A stretch of 64,000 bases of DNA, taken from positions 1-64,000 of the forward strand of contig NZ_SSNZ01000001.1 of assembly GCF_004801375.1 (NCBI RefSeq), read 5' to 3'. Numbering within the stretch: the first letter of the stretch is position 1; every line of letters begins with the position of its first letter. Shown piece after piece: positions 1-7,979 of this stretch. Under the pieces are notes generated by a model that searched no databases, was not told the DNA's origin, and saw only the letters and a list, made by a program, of their open reading frames with translations. The translations under genes and the position numbers were made by a program. The stretch comes from Flavobacterium supellecticarium (GTDB lineage: Bacteria > Bacteroidota > Bacteroidia > Flavobacteriales > Flavobacteriaceae).

Positions 1-88
1 CGTGGAAGATGACCACGTTGATAGGCTATAGATGTAAAGGCAGTAATGTCATAGTCGAGTAGTACTAATAACCCGTAAGCTTATGTAC
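1..88 (+). rRNA. 23S ribosomal RNA, 3' end only
   Basis: The first bases are the conserved tail of bacterial 23S rRNA, with the typical GTTGATAGGC and AGTACTAAT segments ending near GCTTATGTAC. Only the last ~88 bases lie in the window; the rest of the rRNA operon is upstream. The exact 3' end is uncertain by a few bases. Confidence 0.9.
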
Positions 89-92
89 GTGT

Positions 93-114
93 CCTTCCGC
101 CTAAGGGCGGAAGG
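93..114 (+). other. Hairpin in the 23S-5S spacer
   Basis: A perfect 9-bp stem (CCTTCCGCC at 93-101, GGCGGAAGG at 106-114) with a 4-base loop directly follows the 23S end. It has no T-run, so a role in rRNA processing or folding is more likely than termination. The role is inferred. Confidence 0.6.
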
Positions 115-200
115 GAAGTCTTTCTGATAATTGTTTTTGATTTTTTATCTCAATATGTTACAATATTAGTGTTCTGACCAAGTTCAGTGACCAACGATTT

Positions 201-308
<108 letters not shown>

Positions 309-314
309 CTTTTG

Positions 315-346
315 AATCCCCATCATTATTGATGGGGATTTTTTTT
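315..346 (+). terminator. rRNA operon terminator 1
   Basis: Perfect stem AATCCCCATC / GATGGGGATT around loop ATTATT, then a run of T. It lies seven bases after the 5S end and is the first of three consecutive intrinsic terminators. Confidence 0.85.
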
Positions 347-378
347 GTTATAGGTATGGCGTGTCGCTTTGCTCGATC

Positions 379-396
379 CGCCGCCTTTCTTTTGAA
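379..396 (+). repeat. Second copy of the 5S 3' tail (18 bp)
   Basis: The 18 bases CGCCGCCTTTCTTTTGAA at 299-316, spanning the 5S 3' end, recur exactly at 379-396 just before the second terminator. The rest of 5S is absent. This looks like the scar of a lost or recombined tandem 5S/terminator unit. Confidence 0.75.
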
Positions 397-427
397 AACC
401 CTATCCAAACGGATAGGTTTTTTTGTT
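396..427 (+). terminator. rRNA operon terminator 2
   Basis: Stem CCTATCC / GGATAGG with loop AAAC, flanked by A and followed by T7. It follows the repeated 5S tail, in the same arrangement as the first terminator. Confidence 0.75.
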
Positions 428-432
428 TTGTT

Positions 433-466
433 AAACCCCGGATTCCCGGGGTTTTGTTTTTTCCTG
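433..466 (+). terminator. rRNA operon terminator 3
   Basis: Stem AAACCCCGG / CCGGGGTTT, 4-base loop, then TTGTTTTTT. This is the third hairpin-plus-T-run within 150 bases after 5S and a likely fail-safe terminator. Confidence 0.7.
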
Positions 467-478
467 ACCATAGATGTC

Positions 479-511
479 ACACCTGACAGGTTTACAAAAC
501 CTGTCAGGTGT
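479..511. repeat. 33-bp palindromic element
   Basis: Perfect inverted repeat: 15-base arms ACACCTGACAGGTTT / AAACCTGTCAGGTGT around the 3-base loop ACA. It has no T-run on either side, and I see no second copy in the window. It resembles the small REP-like palindromes scattered between genes of Bacteroidota genomes. Confidence 0.65.
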
Positions 512-534
512 AGCAGGTGTTCCAAACAAAACAT

Positions 535-563
535 AAAAAAACCGGAGACAACTCCGGTTTTTG
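535..563 (-). terminator. Terminator after nth
   Basis: Stem AAAAAACCGGAG / CTCCGGTTTTT around a short loop. Read on the minus strand the hairpin ends in a T-run, and it lies 17 bases past the nth stop. It would also stop plus-strand readthrough from the rRNA operon. Confidence 0.75.
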
Positions 564-579
564 TATTGTTGAAAATCAA

Positions 580-1221
580 TTAATTATTAAAATAGATGCA
601 GTGTTGCTGAATCGGACAAATGGTGCATTTTGGACTGGTTGGACGACAAATTTCCCGTCCTAAAAACGAAATGCACATTCCAATATCCTCCCAAATGTCC
701 CGCGGTAAAAGTTGCATCAATAATTTTTCAGCTTTAGTACCATCCTGAGTAGCAGTGATTAAACCAATCCGGGGGGCAACCCGTAAAACATGAAGGTCAA
801 CTACAATACCAACAGTTGGTCGAACCTGTAACTCCTTCATTATCACATTAGCCGATTTCCGACCGATACCTTTTAACTGCGTTAACGCTTCCATTGAAAG
901 CGGAATATTCGCATCCGATTGTAGTGTTTGTGCTGTTTCCAAAATCCATCCGGCTTTCATCTGAAAATGACGAACCCCACTGATGTAGGGAAACAAATCC
1001 TCAAAAGTAGCCGAAACAAGGCTTTCCATATTCGGAAAACGATTAAAAAGTGCCGGAGCAATTTTATTGATATTGGCATCGGAATCCTGAGCGGAAAGAA
1101 TGACCATGATCACTAATTGATACGGATTTTGGTAGGCCAAAGGGTGTTTGCGATCCCGATATTGAACAACAATAGGATTTAATTTTTCTGACCAACTCAC
1201 CGGATCACTAAACAAATCCAT
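580..1221 (-). CDS. nth: Endonuclease III-like DNA glycosylase/AP lyase
   Basis: A base excision repair enzyme that removes oxidised pyrimidines and nicks abasic sites. The 213 residues match the family length. The helix-hairpin-helix LKGIGRKSANVI carries the catalytic Lys, the VDLHVLRV segment carries the catalytic Asp, and the C-terminus has the iron-sulfur pattern C-x6-C-x2-C-x5-C (CRPTSPKCTICPIQQHC). All key residues are present. It is the last gene of a minus-strand run and ends in its own terminator. The msrB gene upstream ends 2 bases before its start, so the two are probably co-transcribed, linking DNA and protein oxidation repair. Confidence 0.92.
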   Translation of the reverse strand: MDLFSDPVSWSEKLNPIVVQYRDRKHPLAYQNPYQLVIMVILSAQDSDANINKIAPALFNRFPNMESLVSATFEDLFPYISGVRHFQMKAGWILETAQTLQSDANIPLSMEALTQLKGIGRKSANVIMKELQVRPTVGIVVDLHVLRVAPRIGLITATQDGTKAEKLLMQLLPRDIWEDIGMCISFLGREICRPTSPKCTICPIQQHCIYFNN

Positions 1222-1223
1222 AA

Positions 1224-1616
1224 TTATTCTTCTTTAAAATCGATAGAAAGCGAATTAACACAATAACGAATACCGGTTGCTGTTGGGCCATCGTTAAAAA
1301 CATGTCCCAAATGTCCGCCACAATTGGCACAAAGAATTTCTGTCCGGATCATACCATGAGACAAATCCTGAATATATTCGACTTTTCCGGGTATGGATTC
1401 GTCAAAAGAAGGCCAGCCGCAATGGGAATCAAACTTAGAATTGCTTTCAAAGAGCGGTTCGCCACAGGCACCACAACAATAAGTACCCTCTTGAAAATGA
1501 AGGTTGTATTTTCCGGAATTAGGGAATTCGGTTCCTTTTTGACGTAGAATACGATAACGCTCCAGGCCAAGCTCAGCTTTCCATTCCTCTTCGCTTTTAT
1601 TTACGGGATATTTCAT
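1224..1616 (-). CDS. msrB: Methionine-(R)-sulfoxide reductase MsrB, cytoplasmic
   Basis: Reduces methionine-R-sulfoxide in proteins. The zinc pairs CGAC and CANC, the GWPSF signature and the catalytic Cys in RYCVNS are all visible. I start at the ATG at 1616 (MKYPVNKSEEEW, 130 residues). The frame stays open to 1754, but that extension runs through the upstream msrB gene and has no family similarity. No signal peptide, so cytoplasmic. The start lies 20 bases inside the end of the upstream msrB copy, which implies translational coupling. Both copies keep a full set of active-site residues. Confidence 0.92.
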   Translation of the reverse strand: MKYPVNKSEEEWKAELGLERYRILRQKGTEFPNSGKYNLHFQEGTYCCGACGEPLFESNSKFDSHCGWPSFDESIPGKVEYIQDLSHGMIRTEILCANCGGHLGHVFNDGPTATGIRYCVNSLSIDFKEE

Positions 1617-2073
1617 TTTTAGCAGGAATAAATTTGATAGATACAGAATTGGTACAAAAACGTTTGCCGGTAGTATTAGCCGGACCATCATCAAAAACAT
1701 GCCCCAAATGGCTACCGCAATTGGCACACATAACCTCAGTACGTACCATTCCAAGACTGGTATCGGTTTTATAAATCACCGATCCTTTTATGGCTTTGTC
1801 AAAGGAAGGCCATCCGCAATCCGAATGAAATTTTGAATCGGAATTAAAGATAACCTGGCCACAAGCCGCACAAACATACTTTCCTTTATCGAAAGTATTC
1901 CAGTATTTACCAGTAAAGGCACGTTCGGTTCCTTTGTTTCGCAATACTTCATATTCTTCTTTAGAAAGTTGTGCTTTCCATTCTTTGTCAGTTTTCTGAA
2001 CTTTAAACTTCTGATTTTGCCCAAAAGAAGCAAAGCAACTGCACAAAACAATTAATAATACTAACTTTTTCAT
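1597..2073 (-). CDS. msrB: Methionine-(R)-sulfoxide reductase MsrB, exported
   Basis: Second MsrB of 158 residues, with the same zinc pairs (CAAC, CANC), GWPSF and catalytic Cys in RFCTNS. It differs from its neighbour by an N-terminal signal peptide (MKKLVLLIVLCSCFASFGQ), so it should work in the periplasm or at the cell surface. The cysteine in the hydrophobic stretch is not followed by a clean lipobox, so I call it secreted rather than a lipoprotein. The two genes overlap by 20 bases and arose by tandem duplication. Electron donors may be the thioredoxin-fold proteins elsewhere in the window, but that is inference. Confidence 0.92.
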   Translation of the reverse strand: MKKLVLLIVLCSCFASFGQNQKFKVQKTDKEWKAQLSKEEYEVLRNKGTERAFTGKYWNTFDKGKYVCAACGQVIFNSDSKFHSDCGWPSFDKAIKGSVIYKTDTSLGMVRTEVMCANCGSHLGHVFDDGPANTTGKRFCTNSVSIKFIPAKNEISRK

Positions 2074-2079
2074 GTTGAA

Positions 2080-2940
2080 TTAGGATATAAATTGAACAAT
2101 CCGTCGGATTACTTTACTGTCACCCAATATTTTGCGATGTCCTAAACCGTTAGTAATCATCAGATCACCATTTTTTAAATGTTCGCGGATATGAAAAGCC
2201 GCTTTAACGGGAACGTCATCATCTATTTCGTCGTGGATCACCAATACTGGAATAGTAACCGTCTTTGCTGCTATATACGAAGAATAACTATCCATGGTTT
2301 CTCCGAATTTCTTTTCGAATTTACTTTTCATCCGGACACCGATTTCCGGTTTCAGACCCAATTTTAAAATAAAATCTGAAATAATATCCGTCACGATATC
2401 ACCGCTACCGATAATAATCGCTTTTTGTACGTTTAATTTTTGTTTAATCGCATTCATAACCGACATACCACCTAGTGAGTGACCTACCGCATACTCGAAT
2501 GGTCCGTATTGCTTTTCAATTTCGAGTATAGCAGCTATAAATTCGGTCATATTACTGGTTTTTCCAGGTGCTTTTCCATGAGCCGGAGCATCAAAACTAA
2601 AGACTTGGTAGCCCATTTTCAGGAACTCGTCAGCAATTTTTACCAATTGCGTTCCGCGTCCGCTCCATCCGTGAACCAACAAGACTTTTTTGTCACCGGT
2701 TCCATATTGATATAACATTACTTTTTTCTGAATAGCCGGTATTTCCAACAATTCCTGTTGGCTGTTCCGATCCATTTCAAACTCTCTTTTCGGTATTTTA
2801 TAACGAATAGGAGTGGTAAATAATTTCATCGCAAACTGCGTTGCCAATTCCGGAGATATTTTTTCAAAAAGTCTCGCGGTAAACAGAATTACTTTGGGTA
2901 TTTCCAGAGATTGCTGGTGTTTCGGTTTGTTTTCTTTCAT
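2080..2940 (-). CDS. Alpha/beta hydrolase
   Basis: 286 residues with a full alpha/beta-hydrolase triad layout: oxyanion segment VLLVHGWSGRG, nucleophile elbow GHSLGG, an acid in the HDEIDDDVP segment, and His in GLGHRKIL. It has no signal peptide. The substrate cannot be told from the sequence; esterase or lipase-like activity is likely. The msrB gene downstream starts 6 bases after its stop, so it probably leads the four-gene run hydrolase-msrB-msrB-nth. Confidence 0.85.
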   Translation of the reverse strand: MKENKPKHQQSLEIPKVILFTARLFEKISPELATQFAMKLFTTPIRYKIPKREFEMDRNSQQELLEIPAIQKKVMLYQYGTGDKKVLLVHGWSGRGTQLVKIADEFLKMGYQVFSFDAPAHGKAPGKTSNMTEFIAAILEIEKQYGPFEYAVGHSLGGMSVMNAIKQKLNVQKAIIIGSGDIVTDIISDFILKLGLKPEIGVRMKSKFEKKFGETMDSYSSYIAAKTVTIPVLVIHDEIDDDVPVKAAFHIREHLKNGDLMITNGLGHRKILGDSKVIRRIVQFIS

Positions 2941-3105
2941 TTCAGTATACTAAAACAGTTGCAAGTTAAGTTATAACTGTCGTTTTATTGATAAATTAAT
3001 CTTAAAAAATCAATCCGAAAAAAGGAAGTGATACGACTATTTTGTTAGGATATTCATTACTAATTTATCAGGAATTACTAATTTTGTTACATAAAATCAC
3101 ATCAT

Positions 3106-3927
3106 ATGAAAAGGAGTTATCGTTTGTTAATAGCCGGTGGTTTGTTAGTATTGGGAATTTCATGTGCTACAAACCCATTTACCGGAAAAAGTACCTTGGC
3201 ATTAGTGCCGGACAGTGAAATTTTTCCATCGTCGTTCCAGCAATACAACCAGTTTCTAACTGAAAATAAAGTGATCAAAGGAACCAAGGATGCACAACGC
3301 GTTACGGATGTAGGGATGAAAATCAAAGCCGCTGCCGAAAAATGGTTAAATGCCAATGGTTACCAGGGCTATCTGAAAGATTACAAATGGGAATACAATC
3401 TGGTCGACAGTAAAGATGTGAATGCCTGGTGCATGCCGGGAGGAAAAATCGTTTTTTACACTGGTATCCTGCCGATTTGTAAAGACGATGCGGGAATGGC
3501 AACAGTAATGGGGCACGAGGTAGCGCATGCCTTGCTAAACCACGGACAGCAACGGATGAGTGCCGGATTATTACAACAATTGGGTGCTGCAGGAGTGAGT
3601 GCCGCTGTAGGAAATAAAAGTGCGCAAACCCAGCAAATTGCGATGACTGCGTATGGGGCGACCACACAATATGGCGGGATGCTACCGTTTAGCCGTAGTC
3701 ACGAAAGTGAAGCCGATAAAATTGGTCTGACGTTAATGGCGATTGCGGGATACAATCCCGACACGGCTGTAGCGTTTTGGCAACGGATGGCGGCCAATTC
3801 CGGAGGACAATCGCAACCGGAATTTTTGAGTACGCACCCGAGTAATGAAACCCGTATTGCAGAAATCCGAAATCTGATTCCTCAGGCAAAAGCCGAAGCA
3901 AAAAAATTTGGAGTTGCTTTTAAATAA
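3106..3927 (+). CDS. M48 family metalloprotease lipoprotein
   Basis: A membrane-anchored zinc protease of the M48 (LoiP/YfgC-like) group that degrades damaged envelope proteins. The signal peptide ends in a lipobox with Cys20 (LGIS-C). The zinc motif HEVAH is at 137-141 and the third ligand Glu202 lies in SHESEADKIG. 273 residues, normal for single-domain members. A TAATTTTG box at 3079-3086 is a possible -7 element 20 bases before the ATG, but no matching -33 TTG is well placed. Ends in a strong terminator, so it is probably a single-gene unit. Confidence 0.92.
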   Translation: MKRSYRLLIAGGLLVLGISCATNPFTGKSTLALVPDSEIFPSSFQQYNQFLTENKVIKGTKDAQRVTDVGMKIKAAAEKWLNANGYQGYLKDYKWEYNLVDSKDVNAWCMPGGKIVFYTGILPICKDDAGMATVMGHEVAHALLNHGQQRMSAGLLQQLGAAGVSAAVGNKSAQTQQIAMTAYGATTQYGGMLPFSRSHESEADKIGLTLMAIAGYNPDTAVAFWQRMAANSGGQSQPEFLSTHPSNETRIAEIRNLIPQAKAEAKKFGVAFK

Positions 3928-3945
3928 AAAAATATAGTATCTTCG

Positions 3946-3973
3946 AAGCTGTTCTATTAGAACAGCTTTTTTT
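3946..3973 (+). terminator. Terminator after the M48 protease
   Basis: Perfect 10-bp stem AAGCTGTTCT / AGAACAGCTT with a 3-base loop, then T7. It begins 19 bases after the protease stop. A promoter-like TTG-N21-TATCTTCG (3914-3945) abuts it. Confidence 0.88.
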
Positions 3974-3983
3974 ATATCTATTT

Positions 3984-5279
3984 ATGAAACAACTTGAAAA
4001 AGGAAGTAAAAAATTATTAAATGCCTGGGCATTTTATGATTGGGCGAATTCGGTTTATGCGCTTGTAATTTCATCGTCTATTTTTCCGCTGTATTACGGT
4101 GCTTTATTCCGTATAAAAGGAATCGAAGAAATCCCGCTTTTCGGACTATCGATCCGGAGTGAATCGTTGATCAGCTATATAACGGCACTGGGCTTTTTAT
4201 GTGTAGCGATATTATCGCCGTTGCTTTCCGGTATTGCGGATTATATGGGTAATAAAAAAACATTTTTAAAATTCTTCTGTTATATGGGAGGATTGTCCTG
4301 TATGGGACTGTATTTTTTCTCCCTGGACAATATCATTTTCGGTTTGCTAACCTATATGTTGGCACTGATCGGTTTTTGGGGAAGTTTGGTGTTTTACAAT
4401 TCCTATCTCCCGGATATTGCTTTTCCGGAACAACAGGATAGTATTAGTGCCAAAGGTTACGGATTGGGTTATATCGGCAGTGTAATTTTATTGATCATCA
4501 ACCTTGTTATGGTGATGAAATACGAGATTTTCGGATTTGAAAACCAGCTTAAAGCCATGCAGTTTTCGTTTGTGATGGTGGGTTTGTGGTGGATCGGATT
4601 CAGTCAGTATACCTACCGTTACCTTCCGGATTATAAAAACGGAAAAAAGATCAAAGGCCAGATTATTTTCAATGGTTTTAAAGAACTGCAAAAAGTTTGG
4701 AGTCAGTTAAAAGAAATCAAACCGTTACGGCGCTATTTGGGAGCCTTTTTCGTGTATAGTATGGCGGTACAAACAGTGATGATCATCGCTGCTTATTTCG
4801 GTGAACAGGAAGTGGAGTGGGGAAGCGATGAAAAACGAACCATGGGATTGATCGTGAGTATCTTATTGATTCAGTTAATTGCGGTATTTGGTGCGATTAT
4901 GACTTCAAAAGCCTCGGCTAAATTCGGAAATATTAAAGTTTTGATGGTGATCAATTTCCTATGGATATTGATCTGTATTTATGCCTATTTTGTAGTAACG
5001 CCAAATGAGTTTTATATCGCAGCTGCTTGTGTTGGATTGGTAATGGGCGGAATACAGTCGTTATCGCGATCGACCTATTCCAAATTTATCCCGAAAACAC
5101 AGGATACGACGTCATTTTTTAGTTTTTATGATGTAGCTGAAAAAATAGGTATTGTGATTGGAATGTTTTTATATGGCTATATTGCCGACATCACCGGAAA
5201 GATGCAAAATGCCATTTTATTTTTGATAATTTTCTTTGTGGCAGGATTATTGTTATTAACCCGGGTACCAAGAGAATAA
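3984..5279 (+). CDS. MFS transporter, UMF1 (Atg22-like) family
   Basis: 431 residues with about twelve hydrophobic segments. The N-terminal AWAFYDWANSVYALVISSS is the hallmark of the UMF1/Vps-Atg22 branch of the major facilitator family, and the GGIQSLSRSTYSKFIPK segment in the second half is also typical. Inner-membrane carrier; the substrate is unknown, although eukaryotic relatives export amino acids from vacuoles. A possible promoter (TATCTTCG at 3938-3945) would start transcription inside the preceding terminator stem. Confidence 0.88.
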   Translation: MKQLEKGSKKLLNAWAFYDWANSVYALVISSSIFPLYYGALFRIKGIEEIPLFGLSIRSESLISYITALGFLCVAILSPLLSGIADYMGNKKTFLKFFCYMGGLSCMGLYFFSLDNIIFGLLTYMLALIGFWGSLVFYNSYLPDIAFPEQQDSISAKGYGLGYIGSVILLIINLVMVMKYEIFGFENQLKAMQFSFVMVGLWWIGFSQYTYRYLPDYKNGKKIKGQIIFNGFKELQKVWSQLKEIKPLRRYLGAFFVYSMAVQTVMIIAAYFGEQEVEWGSDEKRTMGLIVSILLIQLIAVFGAIMTSKASAKFGNIKVLMVINFLWILICIYAYFVVTPNEFYIAAACVGLVMGGIQSLSRSTYSKFIPKTQDTTSFFSFYDVAEKIGIVIGMFLYGYIADITGKMQNAILFLIIFFVAGLLLLTRVPRE

Positions 5280-5327
5280 AAATCAAATTATTACGTTACA
5301 GTATTAACCCAACAAGATTAACCCCAC

Positions 5328-5918
5328 ATGAAAAAAATTAAAACTATTGGACTTATGCTCCTGTTCACGGGAGGACTATTATTATCAAGTTGTGAAACGG
5401 AACCTGTTGATTCGGGTTTACTAACAAATACCGGAAATACCGGTGGAAATAATGGCGGCAACAACGGCGGTAATAACGGCGGTGGTACAACTACCAATGT
5501 CATAGGAACCTATAAAATGACGGCTTTTAATACGTCGGTTCCTACCGACCTAAATGGTGACGGAACGCCTTCCACGAATCAGATGGATGAAACCAGCTGT
5601 TTTAACAACACTTTGTTAGTATTAAGTGCGAATCATACGTTTACCGCTACGGGAAGTTCACTCGAAATAACATCAGACGGAACCAATACAGTATTGGATT
5701 GTACCGAAGATCCGAGTTATGGCGGAACATGGACTTTGTCCGGAAGTACTTTAACTCTGACCTATACCGACGAAGGAGAAACGTATTCAGACCAGTATAC
5801 CGTTACCGGAAATACGTTAAAGATTTCAATAGCAGAGGGAACAATAGTAGGAGAAGCTTCAGGAGGCGAACCGGCTTATCTGACAGCTAACATTGATATT
5901 ATTTTTACCAAACAATAA
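5328..5918 (+). CDS. Lipocalin-like lipoprotein with Asn/Gly linker
   Basis: 196 residues. A lipoprotein signal (LLLSSC) is followed by a low-complexity Thr/Asn/Gly linker (about residues 33-54), then a beta-rich domain. The segment GTWTLSGSTLTLTY resembles lipocalin-like proteins of Bacteroidota. An odd conserved feature is the threonine-rich TDLNGDGTPSTNQ stretch, a possible calcium-type loop. No enzyme motif. Likely held on the outer membrane by the lipid anchor, with the linker as a tether. First of three consecutive lipoprotein genes with the same architecture. Confidence 0.8.
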   Translation: MKKIKTIGLMLLFTGGLLLSSCETEPVDSGLLTNTGNTGGNNGGNNGGNNGGGTTTNVIGTYKMTAFNTSVPTDLNGDGTPSTNQMDETSCFNNTLLVLSANHTFTATGSSLEITSDGTNTVLDCTEDPSYGGTWTLSGSTLTLTYTDEGETYSDQYTVTGNTLKISIAEGTIVGEASGGEPAYLTANIDIIFTKQ

Positions 5919-5937
5919 TTGACATAAAGAGATTTCA

Positions 5938-5965
5938 AAAAGCTGCCTTCGGGCGGCTTTTTTTA
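5938..5965 (+). terminator. Terminator after lipoprotein 1
   Basis: Stem AGCTGCC / GGCGGCT (one G-U pair) capped by the stable TTCG tetraloop, then T7. The same hairpin and flank recur almost exactly at 6855-6881. Confidence 0.88.
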
Positions 5966-6068
5966 TAACAAATGACTTTTCTTTTTTGAAATATATTCAT
6001 TCGGATGATATGTTAAAATGTTAAAAATAAAATTATATTTGGGCGTTTTTTTAACTAACTCATCCACT

Positions 6069-6836
6069 ATGAAAAAAATTACTTTTTTAACCACAATTTT
6101 GGTGGTATTTACGGCTTTTACTTTTGTATCCTGTGAAGTCGAATCGATCGATCCGGCTTTGAGTGCTAACGGAACCAATAATAATGGCGGAAACACCGGA
6201 GGCGGAAATACGGGAGGTGGAAATAATGGCGGAACACCATCGGGAGATTACTGGCCAACAGCCATTAATAATACCTGGAAATATGCGGTAAACAGTGAGA
6301 CGCAAAATGTAAAAGTAATAGGAACAGATATTTTTAACGGAGCAACCTACTATAAGTTTTCAGCATTATCAGGTGCCTCCGGAGGTACGACCGGTACCGC
6401 TGCTGCAACTTGGTTACATAAAAGCGGAGGTGTATATACTTTAAAAACAGGGGATATGCAGATTAATATGATGGGAATGATCGGAACGCAAACGGGTTAT
6501 GAAATGGTGCTGTTAAAAGACAATCTTCCGGTAAATGCAACATGGTCGGGTACGTATACGCAAACAACGACCTATACCGGAATCCCAACAGGAATGGTGA
6601 CAACTACAAATTATACCGGAGAAATCCTTGAAAAAAATGCTACAATAACGGTGAATGGAGTAACCTATACGGATGTAATAAAAATGAACTTACAACAGCA
6701 GATCACAATGACTGGTGGATTTTCGATTACCAATACCGAATATTATTTTGCAAAAAATATCGGTCCGGTTCGTATTACGATGTATGCAGGTAGCGGTATT
6801 TCCCAATCCAATTTGGTTAATTATACATTACATTAA
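6069..6836 (+). CDS. Lipoprotein of unknown function (tandem copy A)
   Basis: I start at the ATG at 6069 (MKKITFLTT, 255 residues) because it begins a clean signal peptide with lipobox TFVSC; the frame runs back to 6018 without similarity. After the Cys comes a Gly/Asn linker (NNGGNTGGGNTGGGNNGG), then SGDYWPTAINNTWKY and a beta-rich domain. The next gene has a matching layout: DYYPLAIGNRW, LPVTGTWHNDY and a C-terminal NIG motif. Function unknown; an outer-membrane lipoprotein is inferred. TATATTTG at 6034-6041 could be its -7 box. Confidence 0.82.
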   Translation: MKKITFLTTILVVFTAFTFVSCEVESIDPALSANGTNNNGGNTGGGNTGGGNNGGTPSGDYWPTAINNTWKYAVNSETQNVKVIGTDIFNGATYYKFSALSGASGGTTGTAAATWLHKSGGVYTLKTGDMQINMMGMIGTQTGYEMVLLKDNLPVNATWSGTYTQTTTYTGIPTGMVTTTNYTGEILEKNATITVNGVTYTDVIKMNLQQQITMTGGFSITNTEYYFAKNIGPVRITMYAGSGISQSNLVNYTLH

Positions 6837-6854
6837 TATCTGATAAGAATATCC

Positions 6855-6881
6855 AGAGCTGCCTTCGGGCGGCTTTTTTTA
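6855..6881 (+). terminator. Terminator after lipoprotein 2 (duplicate of 5938-5965)
   Basis: The hairpin AGCTGCC-TTCG-GGCGGCT plus T7 and the following AT(A/C)ACAAAT match the terminator of the previous gene base for base except one position. The duplicated terminator supports a gene-plus-terminator tandem duplication. Confidence 0.88.
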
Positions 6882-6980
6882 TCACAAATAAAAAAGTTCT
6901 GTTATAAATGAAGCGATACACCATTTGTTAGATAAAGCAAACAAATAAAAAGTATTTTTGCATCGATTTTTAAAATAAGT

Positions 6981-7790
6981 ATGAAAAAAATTACATTTTT
7001 AGCAGTAATGCTAGTCGCTTTTTCAGGAGGTATATTAACGTCTTGTGAGACAGAATCGGCTGATGCTTCCTTGATTGGAAATAACAATACTAACGGTGGC
7101 GGAAATACGGTTTCAGGAGGCGATTATTATCCGTTGGCTATAGGGAACCGGTGGGTATCCGAATCAATTAATCAGAATACAGGAGAAATTAGCATTGATA
7201 CTTCAAAAATAGTGGATACTCAGATGGATAATGGAAAGTTGTATTATCTGGGGAATAAAAAAGAAGGAGAGGAAGTTGTTGCCGAAATAGGAAATCGTTC
7301 TGTAGACAAAGTGAGAAAAGAAAATAATATCTATTATGGAAAAATGGATGCCTTTGACAGACCACCATCGGGAATTTCCTTTGGGACACGATTTTCAGGA
7401 ACGGGTGATATTGTTATTTTAAAACAGGATTTACCAGTGACCGGAACATGGCACAATGACTATTCGTATACCCTTACGAATTATCATCCAATGCTGCCTC
7501 AGGATCAGGTAATAACCACAACGGTGTCGGAAACGCACACTATACTTCAACGTGACCAGATACTAACGGTAAAAGGACATACCTATCAGAATGTGATAAA
7601 AGTAAAAATGGAGCAGGTGTCGAGAATGAGCATGCCTGGTCTACCGGAAACGGAAAATTTTACGGCTACAATAACGGTCTACAATTGGTATGCACGAAAC
7701 ATAGGGGTAATTAAATCGGAAGTAACCATGTCTGGAGAATCAGGATCTGAAAGTTTACATTCGGAGCTGTTGTCTTACATAGTGAACTAA
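6981..7790 (+). CDS. Lipoprotein of unknown function (tandem copy B)
   Basis: 269 residues. Signal peptide with lipobox ILTSC, the tail CETESADASLIG like CETEPVDSGLL in the first lipoprotein, a shorter Asn/Gly linker, then the same domain as its neighbour (SGGDYYPLAIGNRW ... LPVTGTWHNDY ... ARNIGVIKSEV). The linker is much shorter than in the other copies. A good promoter candidate precedes it: TATTTTTG at 6953-6960 with TTG at 6925-6927 (25-base spacer). Its terminator differs from the other two copies. Function unknown. Confidence 0.82.
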   Translation: MKKITFLAVMLVAFSGGILTSCETESADASLIGNNNTNGGGNTVSGGDYYPLAIGNRWVSESINQNTGEISIDTSKIVDTQMDNGKLYYLGNKKEGEEVVAEIGNRSVDKVRKENNIYYGKMDAFDRPPSGISFGTRFSGTGDIVILKQDLPVTGTWHNDYSYTLTNYHPMLPQDQVITTTVSETHTILQRDQILTVKGHTYQNVIKVKMEQVSRMSMPGLPETENFTATITVYNWYARNIGVIKSEVTMSGESGSESLHSELLSYIVN

Positions 7791-7818
7791 GACTTAAAAA
7801 ATAAAAGACAGAACCATT

Positions 7819-7847
7819 AAAAACCCGGATTGTTTACGGGTTTTTTT
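7819..7847 (+). terminator. Terminator after lipoprotein 3
   Basis: Stem AAAAACCCG / CGGGTTTTT with a 9-base loop, then further T. It closes the lipoprotein cluster before lon. Confidence 0.75.
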
Positions 7848-7979
7848 ATGGCATAAAGATTGATTTATTAGCATAGCGGGCTAGGCAATATGCCAAATAA
7901 CCGTTAATTATCAAGGTAATAGCAATAAAGACTTTTATCTTGCAGTACTATTTAATGACAAAATGACTTAAAAAAAACC

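Noticed and set aside
5440..5490. GGN-type repeats in the lipoprotein linker, checked as CRISPR or tandem array
   Set aside because: They are coding low-complexity Asn/Gly codons, with no spacers or array form.
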